Origin: Pseudomonas sp. B21-023
GTDB lineage: Bacteria; Pseudomonadota; Gammaproteobacteria; Pseudomonadales; Pseudomonadaceae
Assembly: GCF_024749165.1 (NCBI RefSeq)
Contig: NZ_CP087190.1
Span: 4,127,501-4,191,500, forward strand
Direction of reading: 5' to 3'
Length of the DNA stretch: 64,000 nucleotides
Part shown: positions 54,815 to 63,654 of the stretch, in pieces
Position numbering within the stretch: position 1 is the first letter of the stretch
How the letters are laid out: each line of letters starts with the position of its first letter
Translations under genes and position numbers: made by a program
Notes under the pieces: model-generated
Database searches by the model: none
What the model saw: only the letters and a program-made list of their open reading frames with translations
What the model was told of the DNA's origin: nothing

Positions 54815-55192
54815 TTATTTGTCCAGGCGCTTGAGCACCAGTTGCGTACCGTCCGGCCGGGTCCAGGCGTAACGCCTGGCGCCCTCGCGGCTGAAGTGCA
54901 CCACGCTGCTGCCGTCGCCGCCCACCAGGGCCAGGGTGTCGGGGGTTACCAGCCAGCTGCCGGGGCGCAGGCCCAGCAGGTCCCTGGCGCAATCCAGCTC
55001 GCCTTCGATTTCGCCTTCGTTGGCGCCCAGGTGCAGGTTGCAGGTTTGCGCCTGCGGCTGTTCGGAGTAAAGCGTCCAATCACCGGCCATTTGCGCGGCG
55101 TTGGGGAGTAACAGGCTGCTCGCCATACCTACCTCGGTCATCGACATCAGGGCAATCGCGGCCAGCGCGATCGTTCGCAAGGTTGCTTTCAT
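54815..55192 (-). CDS. inh: Periplasmic alkaline protease inhibitor Inh/AprI
   Basis: 125 residues. Signal peptide about 1-26 ending MTEVGMASS. The mature part is a lipocalin-like inhibitor with one cysteine pair (QTCNLHLG and ELDCARDLL), beginning SSLLLPNAAQMAGDW, the N-terminal strand that enters the active site of serralysin in known complexes. It protects the periplasm from AprA. It lies between aprA and the secretion genes, the normal order in P. fluorescens and P. entomophila. The ATG at 55192 is the start with a signal peptide. Confidence 0.93.
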   Translation of the reverse strand: MKATLRTIALAAIALMSMTEVGMASSLLLPNAAQMAGDWTLYSEQPQAQTCNLHLGANEGEIEGELDCARDLLGLRPGSWLVTPDTLALVGGDGSSVVHFSREGARRYAWTRPDGTQLVLKRLDK

Positions 55193-55209
55193 TCGTCTGC
55201 CTCGCCGAC

Positions 55210-55237
55210 AAAAGGGCGACGCGCGAACGCCGCCCCC
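55210..55237 (-). terminator. Attenuator-like hairpin between aprA and inh
   Basis: On the minus strand GGGCGGCG-TTCGCG-CGTCGCCC followed by TTTT, one mismatch in the stem. It could reduce transcription from the protease gene into inh and aprDEF. Confidence 0.6.
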
Positions 55238-55244
55238 TGGTACA

Positions 55245-56702
55245 TCAGACCACGATGTCGGTGACAGCGGCCTGGCCAACGGTGGTCACCAGGAAATCAG
55301 CCGAGGCGTTTCCGGTGAAGTCGATGGACAGGCTGCCCAGGTTGGTGGCCTGGTCGTAGGTCAGCAGCGCCTCGCCGGCATGGCCGGTGAAGGCATTGAC
55401 GAACTGCAGCGGCAGCTTGTTCACGGCGAACGCGGAGATGGCCGACAGATCGATCTTGTCCACGCCCGAGGTGAAGTCCATGATGCGGTCCGGCGCCGCC
55501 TTGGTCGAGTCGCTGACGGCGGCGAACACGAAGGTGTCCGCGCCGCTGCCGCCCCACAGCTGGTCGGCACCGCTGCCGCCGTAGATGATGTCGTTGCCGG
55601 CACCACCCTTGAGCACGTTGGCCAGCGCATTGCCGATCAGCAGGTCGTTGCCCGAGCCGCCGAAGGCGTTTTCGATGGTCACGCCCTTGGCGATGGATAC
55701 GTTGCCGACCATGCCGCCGACATCGGAGAACGACGCTTCGTTGAGGTTGATCTTCTGGTTCTGGGTGAAGCCAGAGAAGTCGAAGGTGTCGTTGCCGCCA
55801 CCGTCCCACACCGAGAACACCAGCTTCGACGAGGCCGAGGTGGCCGAGTAGAAGTCGCGATCAGCGGTGGAGTTGAAGCCGTAGGTGGTGTCGCTGGCGC
55901 GGGTGGCATAGTTGGCGCCGTAGAGCTTCTGGATCGCCAGGATGTCATCCATCAACGGAGCCGAGGCGTAGTACTGCCCGCCGCCCTTGATGAAGTTCTG
56001 CCCGTTGTTGCTTTCGCTCCAGTAGCTCATGACGCTGTAGCCACGGGTGTCCTGGGCGTAGTCGGCGTCACGGTAGGTCGGGTTGCCCTCGCCGGCGTTG
56101 TAGTCGCCAGGGTGGGACAGGCCGAGCACGTGGCCGATCTCGTGGGTCAGGGTCTGGCGCCCGTAGTTGCCGGTGCCCGGGGTGATGTTGACCTGGTAGC
56201 CACTGTTGATCAGGTACCAGGACTCGCCCTTGTGCGAACCCGGGCCGTCGAACGGCAGGTAGGCAAATGCCGCGCCGCCGTTGCTGGCGCTGAAGTTACC
56301 GAAGGTCATGTGACCGTCGCCGCCCGATCCTGCCTCGGTGAAGGTGACCTTGGCCACGTCCGACCAGGACTGCATGGAGAGCTTGGCCTGTTGTTTCTGC
56401 AGGTCGCTGAACTGGCTGAACGAGCCCAGTCCGCGGCTGTAGAAGTCAGACGGTGCCTTGGTCAGGAAGGTGTAGGTGAGGCTGATCGTGCCGTCCTTGT
56501 TCAGGTCCTTCCAGGCTGCGCCATCACGCAGGAGGTGGTCGGCGGCCTGGTCGACCGTGAAGGACTTCTTGCCATTGATGTTCGCGCCGCCGCGATCGTA
56601 CTGGTGGGCAAAGCTATCGATCAGGCCGAAGGACGAACTTGGCCCCTTCGGCTGCAATGCGGAAACGGCCGAAACAATAGCGCTTTCTTTGACTTTCGAC
56701 AT
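55245..56702 (-). CDS. aprA: Secreted serralysin-type zinc metalloprotease AprA
   Basis: 485 residues, no signal peptide, as expected for type I export. A short propeptide of about 15 residues, a catalytic domain with the zinc motif HEIGHVLGLSH (His187, Glu188, His191, His197) and Met-turn Met225 in SVMSYW. Then RTX calcium-binding repeats GGSGNDLLIG, GGAGNDIIYGGSGADQLWGGSGADTF (read in two parts) near 345-393, and a C-terminal secretion signal ending DIVV. In P. entomophila AprA is an insect virulence factor. The RBS region ACAAGGAAGT matches the RsmA consensus. Confidence 0.96.
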   Translation of the reverse strand: MSKVKESAIVSAVSALQPKGPSSSFGLIDSFAHQYDRGGANINGKKSFTVDQAADHLLRDGAAWKDLNKDGTISLTYTFLTKAPSDFYSRGLGSFSQFSDLQKQQAKLSMQSWSDVAKVTFTEAGSGGDGHMTFGNFSASNGGAAFAYLPFDGPGSHKGESWYLINSGYQVNITPGTGNYGRQTLTHEIGHVLGLSHPGDYNAGEGNPTYRDADYAQDTRGYSVMSYWSESNNGQNFIKGGGQYYASAPLMDDILAIQKLYGANYATRASDTTYGFNSTADRDFYSATSASSKLVFSVWDGGGNDTFDFSGFTQNQKINLNEASFSDVGGMVGNVSIAKGVTIENAFGGSGNDLLIGNALANVLKGGAGNDIIYGGSGADQLWGGSGADTFVFAAVSDSTKAAPDRIMDFTSGVDKIDLSAISAFAVNKLPLQFVNAFTGHAGEALLTYDQATNLGSLSIDFTGNASADFLVTTVGQAAVTDIVV

Positions 56703-57141
56703 GCAGGTTACTTCCTTGTTTACAAAAAAGCAGTTGATGTCAGACAGGATTTCCCACCTGGCGAGAACTTCCTGTCACTCGCCTTTATGAGGCGCAAAAA
56801 AACTGACACACATTGAAACTTAATGTCCAGCGTTTTTTGGCGTCATTTTTTCGTTTTCGAAAACTCAACTGCATCGCACTTATTTGCGCAAACTGCGATG
56901 GATCAATGGCGGCAGCTACAAGCATTAGTTCCAATCATGCCCCCAGGGCTTTATAGACGACGATTCGAAGTTTACTTTCGAAAATGCGACTTGTGCCTGT
57001 GGTTTGCCATCAACGCTTCGTTTAGGCGCTTTACTACGCGACAACCTGCCGCACGACCCTCCGTCGCCTCGGCGTTGACTTGCCAGCGTGCGGAGCGCTC
57101 AGTAGGCGTTGGTCAAAGCCCCTTCCTGACAGGACGACACA
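56703..57141. other. Gene-free AT-richer interval upstream of aprA
   Basis: 439 bp. The left part is the aprA leader with the RsmA-type site and the GACAGGA hairpin. The middle has A/T tracts and the palindrome GTTTTCGAAAAC near 56852. No gene is convincing; a rightward frame from 56823 runs on across the start of the next gene and looks chance. Confidence 0.6.
56710..56719 (-). promoter_or_regulatory. RsmA/CsrA-type binding site on the aprA ribosome-binding site
   Basis: ACAAGGAAGT matches the RsmA core pattern CANGGANG and covers the Shine-Dalgarno AAGGAAG. A second GGA lies in a GACAGGA/TCCTGTC hairpin (56743-56776) just upstream in the leader. Confidence 0.65.
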
Positions 57142-57519
57142 ATGACAAGACTCACGGTGCAATCCGGCGATTTCTTGCAAGGTGAAGGCGAGTATCGCAA
57201 TGGAGCGCTCACACTCAAGACCCCGCGCAGCCCTTCGCCCGGCGAGCGCATTTCACTGGCGCGGATCAAGGATCTGAAACTGGCCAACCTCGAGTCGACC
57301 CGCAGCCTGGGCACCGCCCTGGGCTGGGGGGTGGCCGGCGCCCTGGTGGCCGGCCCGGTCGGCCTGCTCGCCGGCCTGTTGCTGGGCGGCAAGGAGGAAG
57401 AAGTCACCTTCCTCGCCACCTTCAAGGATGGCCGCAAGCTGCTGGCCATCACCGACGGCAAGACCTGGTCGAAGATCGACGACAGCTGGCGCCGGCACCA
57501 GCGTCCGGCGGCGGCCTGA
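57142..57519 (+). CDS. Hypothetical protein with glycine-zipper membrane hairpin
   Basis: 125 residues. A soluble N-terminal domain (MTRLTVQSGDFLQGEGEYRNG) is followed by a hydrophobic glycine-rich stretch at about 55-85 (LGWGVAGALVAGPVGLLAGLL) able to cross the membrane once or as a hairpin. The C-terminal part FLATFKDGRKLLAITDGKTW resembles a short PH/SHOCT-like beta domain. No name is known to me. The start at 57142 has a purine-rich region (CAGGACGAC). It is isolated between aprA (divergent) and a REP copy. Confidence 0.75.
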   Translation: MTRLTVQSGDFLQGEGEYRNGALTLKTPRSPSPGERISLARIKDLKLANLESTRSLGTALGWGVAGALVAGPVGLLAGLLLGGKEEEVTFLATFKDGRKLLAITDGKTWSKIDDSWRRHQRPAAA

Positions 57520-57554
57520 ATCACACCCCGCTTCGTTCGTATTGACTGTACTGG

Positions 57555-57583
57555 CGTCATCGCCGGCAAGCCGGCTCCCACAG
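57555..57583. repeat. Single REP core
   Basis: GTCATCGCCGGCAAGCCGGCTCCCACAG in one copy after the small membrane-protein gene. Confidence 0.8.
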
Positions 57584-57754
57584 GAAGCGCGCATGCCTCT
57601 GCATTGCGCGGCATCGGTGGGAACGGCGGTGCGCCAATCCCACGTCTGCCCCCTGCATCCCTGAAAGGCTCGGCAGCCTGCTACCATGGCGCCCTTTTGC
57701 CTGCCCGACAGCTGCCGAGCGATAACGGCGCGTCCGCTTTTCAAGGAGCCTTGC

Positions 57755-59884
57755 ATGACCCCGCTTCGCCCCCGCCTACCCTTGGGCCTGCTCGGCCTGG
57801 GCCTTGCCCTGCACAGTGGCCATGGCCTTGCCGACGACAGTGTGGCCCTGGCCCCCGTGCGCATCTCGGATGTTCAGGACAGCGGCTACCAGGCACGCGA
57901 AGCCCAGGTCGGCGGCCTGCACAGCACACCGCTGCTCGACACCCCGGCAGCGGTCAGCGTGTTCAGCCGCCAGCTGCTGGACGACCGCCAGGTGCGCAAG
58001 CTGAGCGAGGTGCTGCAGAGCGATGCCTCGGTGGGCGAAAGCTATGCGCCGATCGGCTACTACGAAAACTTCAACGTGCGCGGCTTCGAGCTCAACGCCG
58101 CCAGCAGCTACCGGGTCAACGGCCAGACCATCGCCGGCGAGCAGAACGTGGCGCTGGAGAACAAGCAGCAGGTGGAGCTGCTCAAGGGGCTGTCCGGGTT
58201 GCAGAGCGGCGTGTCGGAGCCCGGCGGATTGGTCAACTATGTGACCAAGCGCCCGGAGGATGTACGCAGCCTCAGCGTGTCGAGCAACGAACAGGGCGAA
58301 CGCTACCTGGCCACCGACATGGGCGGCTGGTTCGGCGCCGAGCGCCAGCTGGGCCTGCGGGTGAACCTTGCTCACGAGGATATCCGCTCGTATGTCGATC
58401 ATGCCGACGGCAAGCGCGATTTCGCCTCCCTGGCCCTCGACTGGCAGCTCAACCCGAATGCCGTGCTGGAGCTGGATGCCGAATACCAGCACCGCGAGCA
58501 GTATTCGGTGCCGGGGTATCAACTGCTCGGCGGCACCCAACTGCCCCATGGCGTCGACCCCAAGGATCACTTGGCCTGGCAGTCGTGGGCCAAACCCGTG
58601 CAGAACGACTCGCTCAACCTGGGCGGGCGCTTCAAGTACCAGTTCAACGACAACTGGAACGGTACCTTGAGCGCCTCGCGCAGCAAGGTGGTAATCGATG
58701 ACTACAGCGCATTCGCCTGGGGTTCGAGCGAAGGGTCCTACTTCGGCAGCAATGGCGACTACGACATCTACGATTTCCGCAGCCCTGACGATACCCGTCG
58801 CATCGACGATGCCCAGGCCACGCTCGACGGGCGCTTCGATGCCTTGGGCGTGAGCCATGAGCTGACCGTCGGCACCAGCGCCCAACGCCGCACGCTCGAT
58901 CAGCGACCGGGCTACAACGAGTGGCGAGGTACGGGCAACATCCATACCGGTGCGCCAGCCGTGGAGCCATCGGACAAGCCCATTGGCAGCAGTGAGCGTC
59001 GCCTGGACAGCCGCCAGTACGGCCTGTTCTTCAGCGACCGCATCACCTTCAACGACAATTGGCAGACCGTGATCGGCGCACGGGAAGTGCGCCTGGACGA
59101 AAAGACCTGGGACCAGAATGGCGTTGCCGGGCGCCACACCCGACAGTACCAACTGCTGCCCAACGCAGCTTTGATCTACAAGCCGCAGCCGGACACCACC
59201 TTGTACGCCAGCTATGCGAAAGGCTTGTCCTCAGGTGGCACCGCCCCCTGGTATGCCAGCAACGCGTTCGAAATCCTCGCCCCCACCCTGTCGCGCCAGC
59301 TCGAAGTCGGCATCAAGCGTGACTGGCAGGGCATGAGTTTCAGCGCGGCCCTGTTCCAGATCCGCCAGGCCTACCAGTACGCCCGCCCCGATGAAAACCC
59401 GGCGCCGACCTACGTGCAGTCGGGCCAGCAGAAAAACACCGGCCTCGAACTCGGCGCCAGCGGCTGGGTCACCTCCAACCTGCAGATCCAGGCCAGCGCC
59501 GCGGCGATCCGCGCCCGGGTGCAGAACAGCGACACCGTCGCCTACGAAGGCCACCAGGCGATCAACGTGCCGCGCCTGCGCGCCGCGCTGCAGGCCGACT
59601 ACGCCCTCCCCGTCCCCGGCCTGGCCCTGCTCGGCGGCGCCCGCTACAGCGCCAGCAAGTACGCAAGCTCAGCAGGCAATGTCGAAGTCGGCGGCTACAC
59701 GGTGTTCGACATCGGCAGCCGCTACCGCACGAACATCGGCGGCTACGACACCGTGCTGCGCCTGACCGTGGACAACGTCTTCGACAAGCGCTACTGGCGC
59801 GACGTGGGCGACTACCTGGGCGACAACTACCTATTCCAGGGAGCGCCGCGAACCGCCCGCCTGTCGGCCAGTGTCAGTTTTTGA
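57755..59884 (+). CDS. TonB-dependent siderophore receptor
   Basis: 709 residues. Signal peptide about 1-27 (LGLLGLGLALHSGHGLAD). The plug domain has the TonB box region SVALAPVRISD, then DTPAAVSVFSRQLLDD and NFNVRGFELN; LLKGLSGLQSGVSEPGGLVNYVTKRP is the typical siderophore receptor signature. The 22-strand barrel ends RTARLSASVSF with the terminal aromatic. No N-terminal signalling (STN) domain is present, so it is not a FecA-type transducer. The siderophore is unknown; ferrichrome/hydroxamate receptors look most similar. AAGGAG precedes the ATG. A GGCCCCC/GGGGGCC hairpin follows (59913-59947). Confidence 0.92.
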   Translation: MTPLRPRLPLGLLGLGLALHSGHGLADDSVALAPVRISDVQDSGYQAREAQVGGLHSTPLLDTPAAVSVFSRQLLDDRQVRKLSEVLQSDASVGESYAPIGYYENFNVRGFELNAASSYRVNGQTIAGEQNVALENKQQVELLKGLSGLQSGVSEPGGLVNYVTKRPEDVRSLSVSSNEQGERYLATDMGGWFGAERQLGLRVNLAHEDIRSYVDHADGKRDFASLALDWQLNPNAVLELDAEYQHREQYSVPGYQLLGGTQLPHGVDPKDHLAWQSWAKPVQNDSLNLGGRFKYQFNDNWNGTLSASRSKVVIDDYSAFAWGSSEGSYFGSNGDYDIYDFRSPDDTRRIDDAQATLDGRFDALGVSHELTVGTSAQRRTLDQRPGYNEWRGTGNIHTGAPAVEPSDKPIGSSERRLDSRQYGLFFSDRITFNDNWQTVIGAREVRLDEKTWDQNGVAGRHTRQYQLLPNAALIYKPQPDTTLYASYAKGLSSGGTAPWYASNAFEILAPTLSRQLEVGIKRDWQGMSFSAALFQIRQAYQYARPDENPAPTYVQSGQQKNTGLELGASGWVTSNLQIQASAAAIRARVQNSDTVAYEGHQAINVPRLRAALQADYALPVPGLALLGGARYSASKYASSAGNVEVGGYTVFDIGSRYRTNIGGYDTVLRLTVDNVFDKRYWRDVGDYLGDNYLFQGAPRTARLSASVSF

Positions 59885-59912
59885 GAACCGCGCCGGACTA
59901 TCAGACAAACAC

Positions 59913-59947
59913 GGCCCCCACCTCGCGGTCGAACGGCGCAGGGGGCC
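59913..59947 (+). terminator. Weak stem-loop after the TonB receptor gene
   Basis: GGCCCCC, 21-nt loop, GGGGGCC, then TTCTCC; 29 bases after the stop. A possible terminator without a proper U run. Confidence 0.35.
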
Positions 59948-60087
59948 TTCTCCACTGGCCGTTGCAGCCTCCAGCAGCACGAAGGTCGCTAAACCTGCTG
60001 AAAGCCGTTTGGAGGCTTTCACACGCATATGGCATTATGCCACCCACTAGGCGCGGAGCCGGATAGGGATATTGGAATTCAGTTTTT

Positions 60088-61119
60088 ATGCAGTCGAATC
60101 ATCTGTTGTACCTCCTGTACGGAAAGAAAACCGCTTATCTGCACGAGGCAAAGTTCAGCATTCTCTCCGCCCTGCGCCACCAAGCTGATCGCGAGAGTTT
60201 CAGCATTACCGTGTTCACCGACCATCCCGAAGCCTTCGAAGACTGGCCGGTTCGCACGGTTTTTCTGGACGAGGCGACACTGGCGCAGTGGATGGGGCCA
60301 GCCGGGTACGTTCATCGACGCAAGGCCATGGCGATTCGTCAGGGAATGGAACTGGCCGAAAAAACGATCTTCGTCGATACCGACACCATATTCGTGAAAG
60401 ACCCGGCAATTCTCTTCGATCGCGTCAGCGATGAGCATTTCCTGATGGACCAGTTCGAGTTCTGCTGGCAACACGCGTCGCAGCGCGACGACTACACCGG
60501 ACTGGTCGCAGAACTGGCGGCGAACAAGCGCTCCCCCAGCCCTTCGCTGCGTCTCTACAACAGCGGTATCTGTGGAATGACGCGCCATCACACCGGGCTG
60601 TTGGACGAGGCGATCACCCTGATCGACCAATGGTCACACTTGCATACGCAGCTGCACACCATGGAGCAGATCGCCGTTTCCTTCATGCTGGGTGACAAGC
60701 AGGTGGTCGAGGCCCGCGACTGCGTGCATCACTACTATTCACAGAAGTCCTATTACCACGCCATGGTGGGGCTGTTCTTCCAGCGTTTCGATGAACAGTT
60801 CAGCCGCGCACTGGTCGAGGTGTCGCGCGGAGTGCCCAGCCACATACCTCCTCCCAACCTGACGCACAGGGTCGGCAACAGGTTCAGGCTCATGGGTCTG
60901 AGCAGCGAGCTGCGCAAGGTCGGGCGGTACTACCTGCTCGGCCGCAAGCCAAGCACCTGCGTCTACCTGGATGCGACCCGGTATGTGTTTTGGGACAAGG
61001 CACTTGAAGCACTGAAAACAATTTCCACGCCGCAGAAACGCGACGAAGCGAACAAACTCTGGGCCCAGGACCGGGATTTCCACGCCTTTGCAGAACGTCG
61101 ATCCAGAGCGGTCAATTAA
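60088..61119 (+). CDS. Glycosyltransferase-like protein (GT-A fold), function unknown
   Basis: 343 residues. The N-terminal half reads like a nucleotide-diphospho-sugar transferase: a beta-alpha start (HLLYLLYGKKTAYLHEAKFS) and a DxD-type metal motif in IFVDTDTIFVKDP near 95, then LYNSGICGM, which resembles the acceptor region of GT-8-like enzymes. No membrane segment. It lies 157 bp before an acyltransferase gene in the same direction, consistent with surface glycan modification, but the sugar and acceptor are unknown. The Shine-Dalgarno sequence is weak. Confidence 0.7.
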   Translation: MQSNHLLYLLYGKKTAYLHEAKFSILSALRHQADRESFSITVFTDHPEAFEDWPVRTVFLDEATLAQWMGPAGYVHRRKAMAIRQGMELAEKTIFVDTDTIFVKDPAILFDRVSDEHFLMDQFEFCWQHASQRDDYTGLVAELAANKRSPSPSLRLYNSGICGMTRHHTGLLDEAITLIDQWSHLHTQLHTMEQIAVSFMLGDKQVVEARDCVHHYYSQKSYYHAMVGLFFQRFDEQFSRALVEVSRGVPSHIPPPNLTHRVGNRFRLMGLSSELRKVGRYYLLGRKPSTCVYLDATRYVFWDKALEALKTISTPQKRDEANKLWAQDRDFHAFAERRSRAVN

Positions 61120-61276
61120 CGCCCATTCGCATGGCCCGACCCGCAACGCGTCGGGCCTACATTCAATCAGGCCTGTCTCATCGGGCAAAACCCGCTAACC
61201 CCCGCTTCGTCACGCCCCGTATAATCGCCAGCCGCCCGCCCCTGGCGACACCTGGCCCCCTGACGAATACCGGCCC

Positions 61277-63160
61277 ATGCAGACGACCGTCCCCGTAATA
61301 AGAAACGACATCCAAGGCTTGCGTGCGCTCGCAGTGCTCGCCGTCATCCTGTTCCACATGAACAGCAGTTGGCTGCCAGGGGGCTTCCTCGGCGTCGACA
61401 TCTTCTTCGTCATTTCCGGCTTCATCATTACTCGGCTGCTGCGCGATCAGCATGCCTCCGGCCGCTTCAGTTACCGGCAGTTCTACCTGTCCCGTGCCCG
61501 GAGAATAATACCGGCCTACCTGGCCCTGATCGTCATCAGCTCATTGGGCTTCGCCGTACTGCTGACCAAGGGCGACTTCCGTGCCTTCTTCGACAGCGCC
61601 AAAGCGGCACTGATCTTCAACAGCAACCACTATTTCGCTAGCTACTACGACTACTTCGGCCCCAAGGCCTTCGAACTGCCGCTGCTGCACACTTGGTCGC
61701 TGGCGATCGAGATGCAGTACTACCTGCTGATGCCGGTTCTGTTCCTGCTGCTGCCCGACAAATGGCGGCGACCGGTCCTGGTCGCACTGTTCGTCCTGCT
61801 CACTGCCTATGCGACGTTTCGGGGCAGACAGCAGGATTCCACCGGGCTCTATTACTCGCTGCTCGCCCGAGTACCGGAATTTCTGATCGGCAGCGTGACC
61901 GCCCTGATCCGCCCTCCAACCCAGGCGATGTGGCAGCGCCTGGCCTGTGCAGCGGGGGCTGTCCTGATGCTGGCCAGCCTTGTCCTGATACAGGAGGACA
62001 CCTTCAAACCTGGGCTGCCGATGCTGCCAGCGTGCTTCGGCGCAGCCCTGGTGATCTGGGGCGCCATCAACCAGCGCGGCAACCCGTTGTGCCATCCGCT
62101 GGCCGTTGTCGTCGGCAACCTGTCCTATTCGCTGTATCTCTGGCACTGGCCAATCCTGGCGGCGCTGCGCTACATCTATGGCAGCTACGAGCTTCCCCCA
62201 GCCGCCCTGGCAAGCGCGGCCGTACTGACCCTGGCGATCAGCTGGCTCTCCTACCGCTTCATCGAAAACACCATCCGCTTCAAACGCAACCTGTCGCCAT
62301 CGCTTGGCCTGACAGCCTTGATCATGATCGTTGCACTGGGGACGATCTGGTCGGCGCGCAAAGTCAACAAGGTCGTGTACCCACGCCCACCCATCGAGTT
62401 CACCCGCTACGCCGACCCGGCGCTCATTTGTCATGGCCAGATAACAGGCGACTGCATACGGGGCGCCCGGGATGGCAGCCAGGAGATCCTGGTGCTCGGT
62501 GACAGTCATGCCGCGCAGCTCAATCTGTTTTCCGATGTGGTAGGGCGCCATATCAACGCACGCCTGAAAGTCATCAGCGCCAGCAGTTGCCTGCCGATCC
62601 ACGGCTTCAACCTTCAGTCTGTTCCGGAAAACGCACGCGCCGCGTGCGTAGCACAGACACAGCAGGTGGAAAAGGCGCTGGCCACGACCAGCACGGTGAT
62701 GCTTGCCGGCCGCTGGGATTTGCACGCCAACGATCCGGTGTCCATCGATGCGATCGACAAGCTGTTCAGCGATGCCGCTGGTCGGCATCAGGCCGTGTAT
62801 GTGCTCATGCAGATTCCCAACCTCACGGCCGACCTGCAGCGCGCTATGCGACTCAAGGCGCTCGGCCTCACCCCCGCCGTGGAGGTTGATGATAAGTGGC
62901 GACTGGCAAATATCAGGATCGGCGAAATGGCCAGGCAACATCCGAACGTCAGGGTCCTGGACTTCACTGATCTGGACCTCTGGCGCGACGCGCCCTTCCA
63001 CGGGGTAACGCCGCTGTACTCGGACAGCGACCATCTGAACGAGGTCGGCTCAAGACTCTATGGCGAGGCCGCCAAGGAAAGGATACGTGAAGCACTGAAG
63101 CTGCCAGCATTGCCACAGCCCTCCACGGCGGCAGCTTCCTCCGCCCATACGCTGCGGTAG
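61277..63160 (+). CDS. OafA/YrhL-type acyltransferase with SGNH domain
   Basis: 627 residues. Acyltransferase-3 domain with about ten membrane helices in residues 1-360; the start NDIQGLRALAVLAVILFHM carries the catalytic His, and FLGVDIFFVISGFIIT follows. The extracytoplasmic C-terminal SGNH hydrolase domain shows VLGDSHAAQL (block I) and SDSDHLNEVGSRLYG (block V). Such two-domain enzymes O-acetylate LPS O-antigen, peptidoglycan or other glycans. With the preceding glycosyltransferase-like gene it suggests a surface polysaccharide decoration unit. Confidence 0.88.
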   Translation: MQTTVPVIRNDIQGLRALAVLAVILFHMNSSWLPGGFLGVDIFFVISGFIITRLLRDQHASGRFSYRQFYLSRARRIIPAYLALIVISSLGFAVLLTKGDFRAFFDSAKAALIFNSNHYFASYYDYFGPKAFELPLLHTWSLAIEMQYYLLMPVLFLLLPDKWRRPVLVALFVLLTAYATFRGRQQDSTGLYYSLLARVPEFLIGSVTALIRPPTQAMWQRLACAAGAVLMLASLVLIQEDTFKPGLPMLPACFGAALVIWGAINQRGNPLCHPLAVVVGNLSYSLYLWHWPILAALRYIYGSYELPPAALASAAVLTLAISWLSYRFIENTIRFKRNLSPSLGLTALIMIVALGTIWSARKVNKVVYPRPPIEFTRYADPALICHGQITGDCIRGARDGSQEILVLGDSHAAQLNLFSDVVGRHINARLKVISASSCLPIHGFNLQSVPENARAACVAQTQQVEKALATTSTVMLAGRWDLHANDPVSIDAIDKLFSDAAGRHQAVYVLMQIPNLTADLQRAMRLKALGLTPAVEVDDKWRLANIRIGEMARQHPNVRVLDFTDLDLWRDAPFHGVTPLYSDSDHLNEVGSRLYGEAAKERIREALKLPALPQPSTAAASSAHTLR

Positions 63161-63165
63161 CTGCG

Positions 63166-63201
63166 CAAGGGTGGCGGCGCCAACAGCGCACGCCACCCTT
63201 G
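63166..63201 (+). terminator. Stem-loop after the acyltransferase gene
   Basis: CAAGGGTGGC-16 nt-GCCACCCTTG, a perfect 10-bp stem 5 bases after the stop codon, lacking a U tract. Confidence 0.45.
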
Positions 63202-63229
63202 CCAGGGCGATACAAATTACACAGGCAAA

Positions 63230-63262
63230 CAAAAAGCCCCCGAACCTTTCGATTCGAGGGCT
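63230..63262 (-). terminator. Intrinsic terminator of tRNA-Ser
   Basis: Minus strand AGCCCTCGAA-TCGAAAGG-TTCGGGGGCT followed by TTTTTG, 12 bases downstream of the tRNA. Confidence 0.85.
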
Positions 63263-63274
63263 TCTCGTAGAATG

Positions 63275-63364
63275 TGGCGGTGAAGAAGGGATTTGAACCC
63301 TTGATACGATTTCTCGTATACACACTTTCCAGGCGTGCTCCTTCGACCACTCGGACACTTCACC
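63275..63364 (-). tRNA. tRNA-Ser(GGA)
   Basis: 90 nt with CCA, starting GGTGAAGTGTCCGAGTGG. Anticodon loop CTGGAAA gives GGA; the long variable arm has the TACGAGAAATCGTA hairpin typical of class II tRNAs. Confidence 0.96.
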
Positions 63365-63402
63365 GTTTTCTCTTCAAGCTATTCAGCCTGTCGAGGCGCG
63401 CT

Positions 63403-63431
63403 AATTTAGTAGAAGAGCTTTTACTTGGCAA
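63403..63431 (-). promoter_or_regulatory. Sigma-70 promoter of tRNA-Ser
   Basis: Minus strand TTGCCA (63431-63426), 17 bp, TAAATT (63408-63403), followed by the GC-rich discriminator AGCGCGCC. Confidence 0.75.
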
Positions 63432-63654
63432 GCATTTTTTTCAGAATTTTCATGCGCTTAAGGCAATCGGCCGAAAACTCTGGCCAATCAGGGCAATGCT
63501 GCCATTGTGCCCAGCGCTTTTTCCCACCCGCTCAGCGCTGCCCAGATGGCGCAAGGCACGGCGGCGCGGCGCTGACCGACCAGTCAGCCTTGGTGCTTTA
63601 CCTGGCCGGCGCCGCTGGGTAACGTCGTCGCCACGCCATCCAAAGGACTCTGCC

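Noticed and set aside
56823..57185. 120-codon frame before the glycine-zipper gene
   Set aside because: No ribosome-binding site, overlaps the next gene's start in another frame, and its composition looks random.
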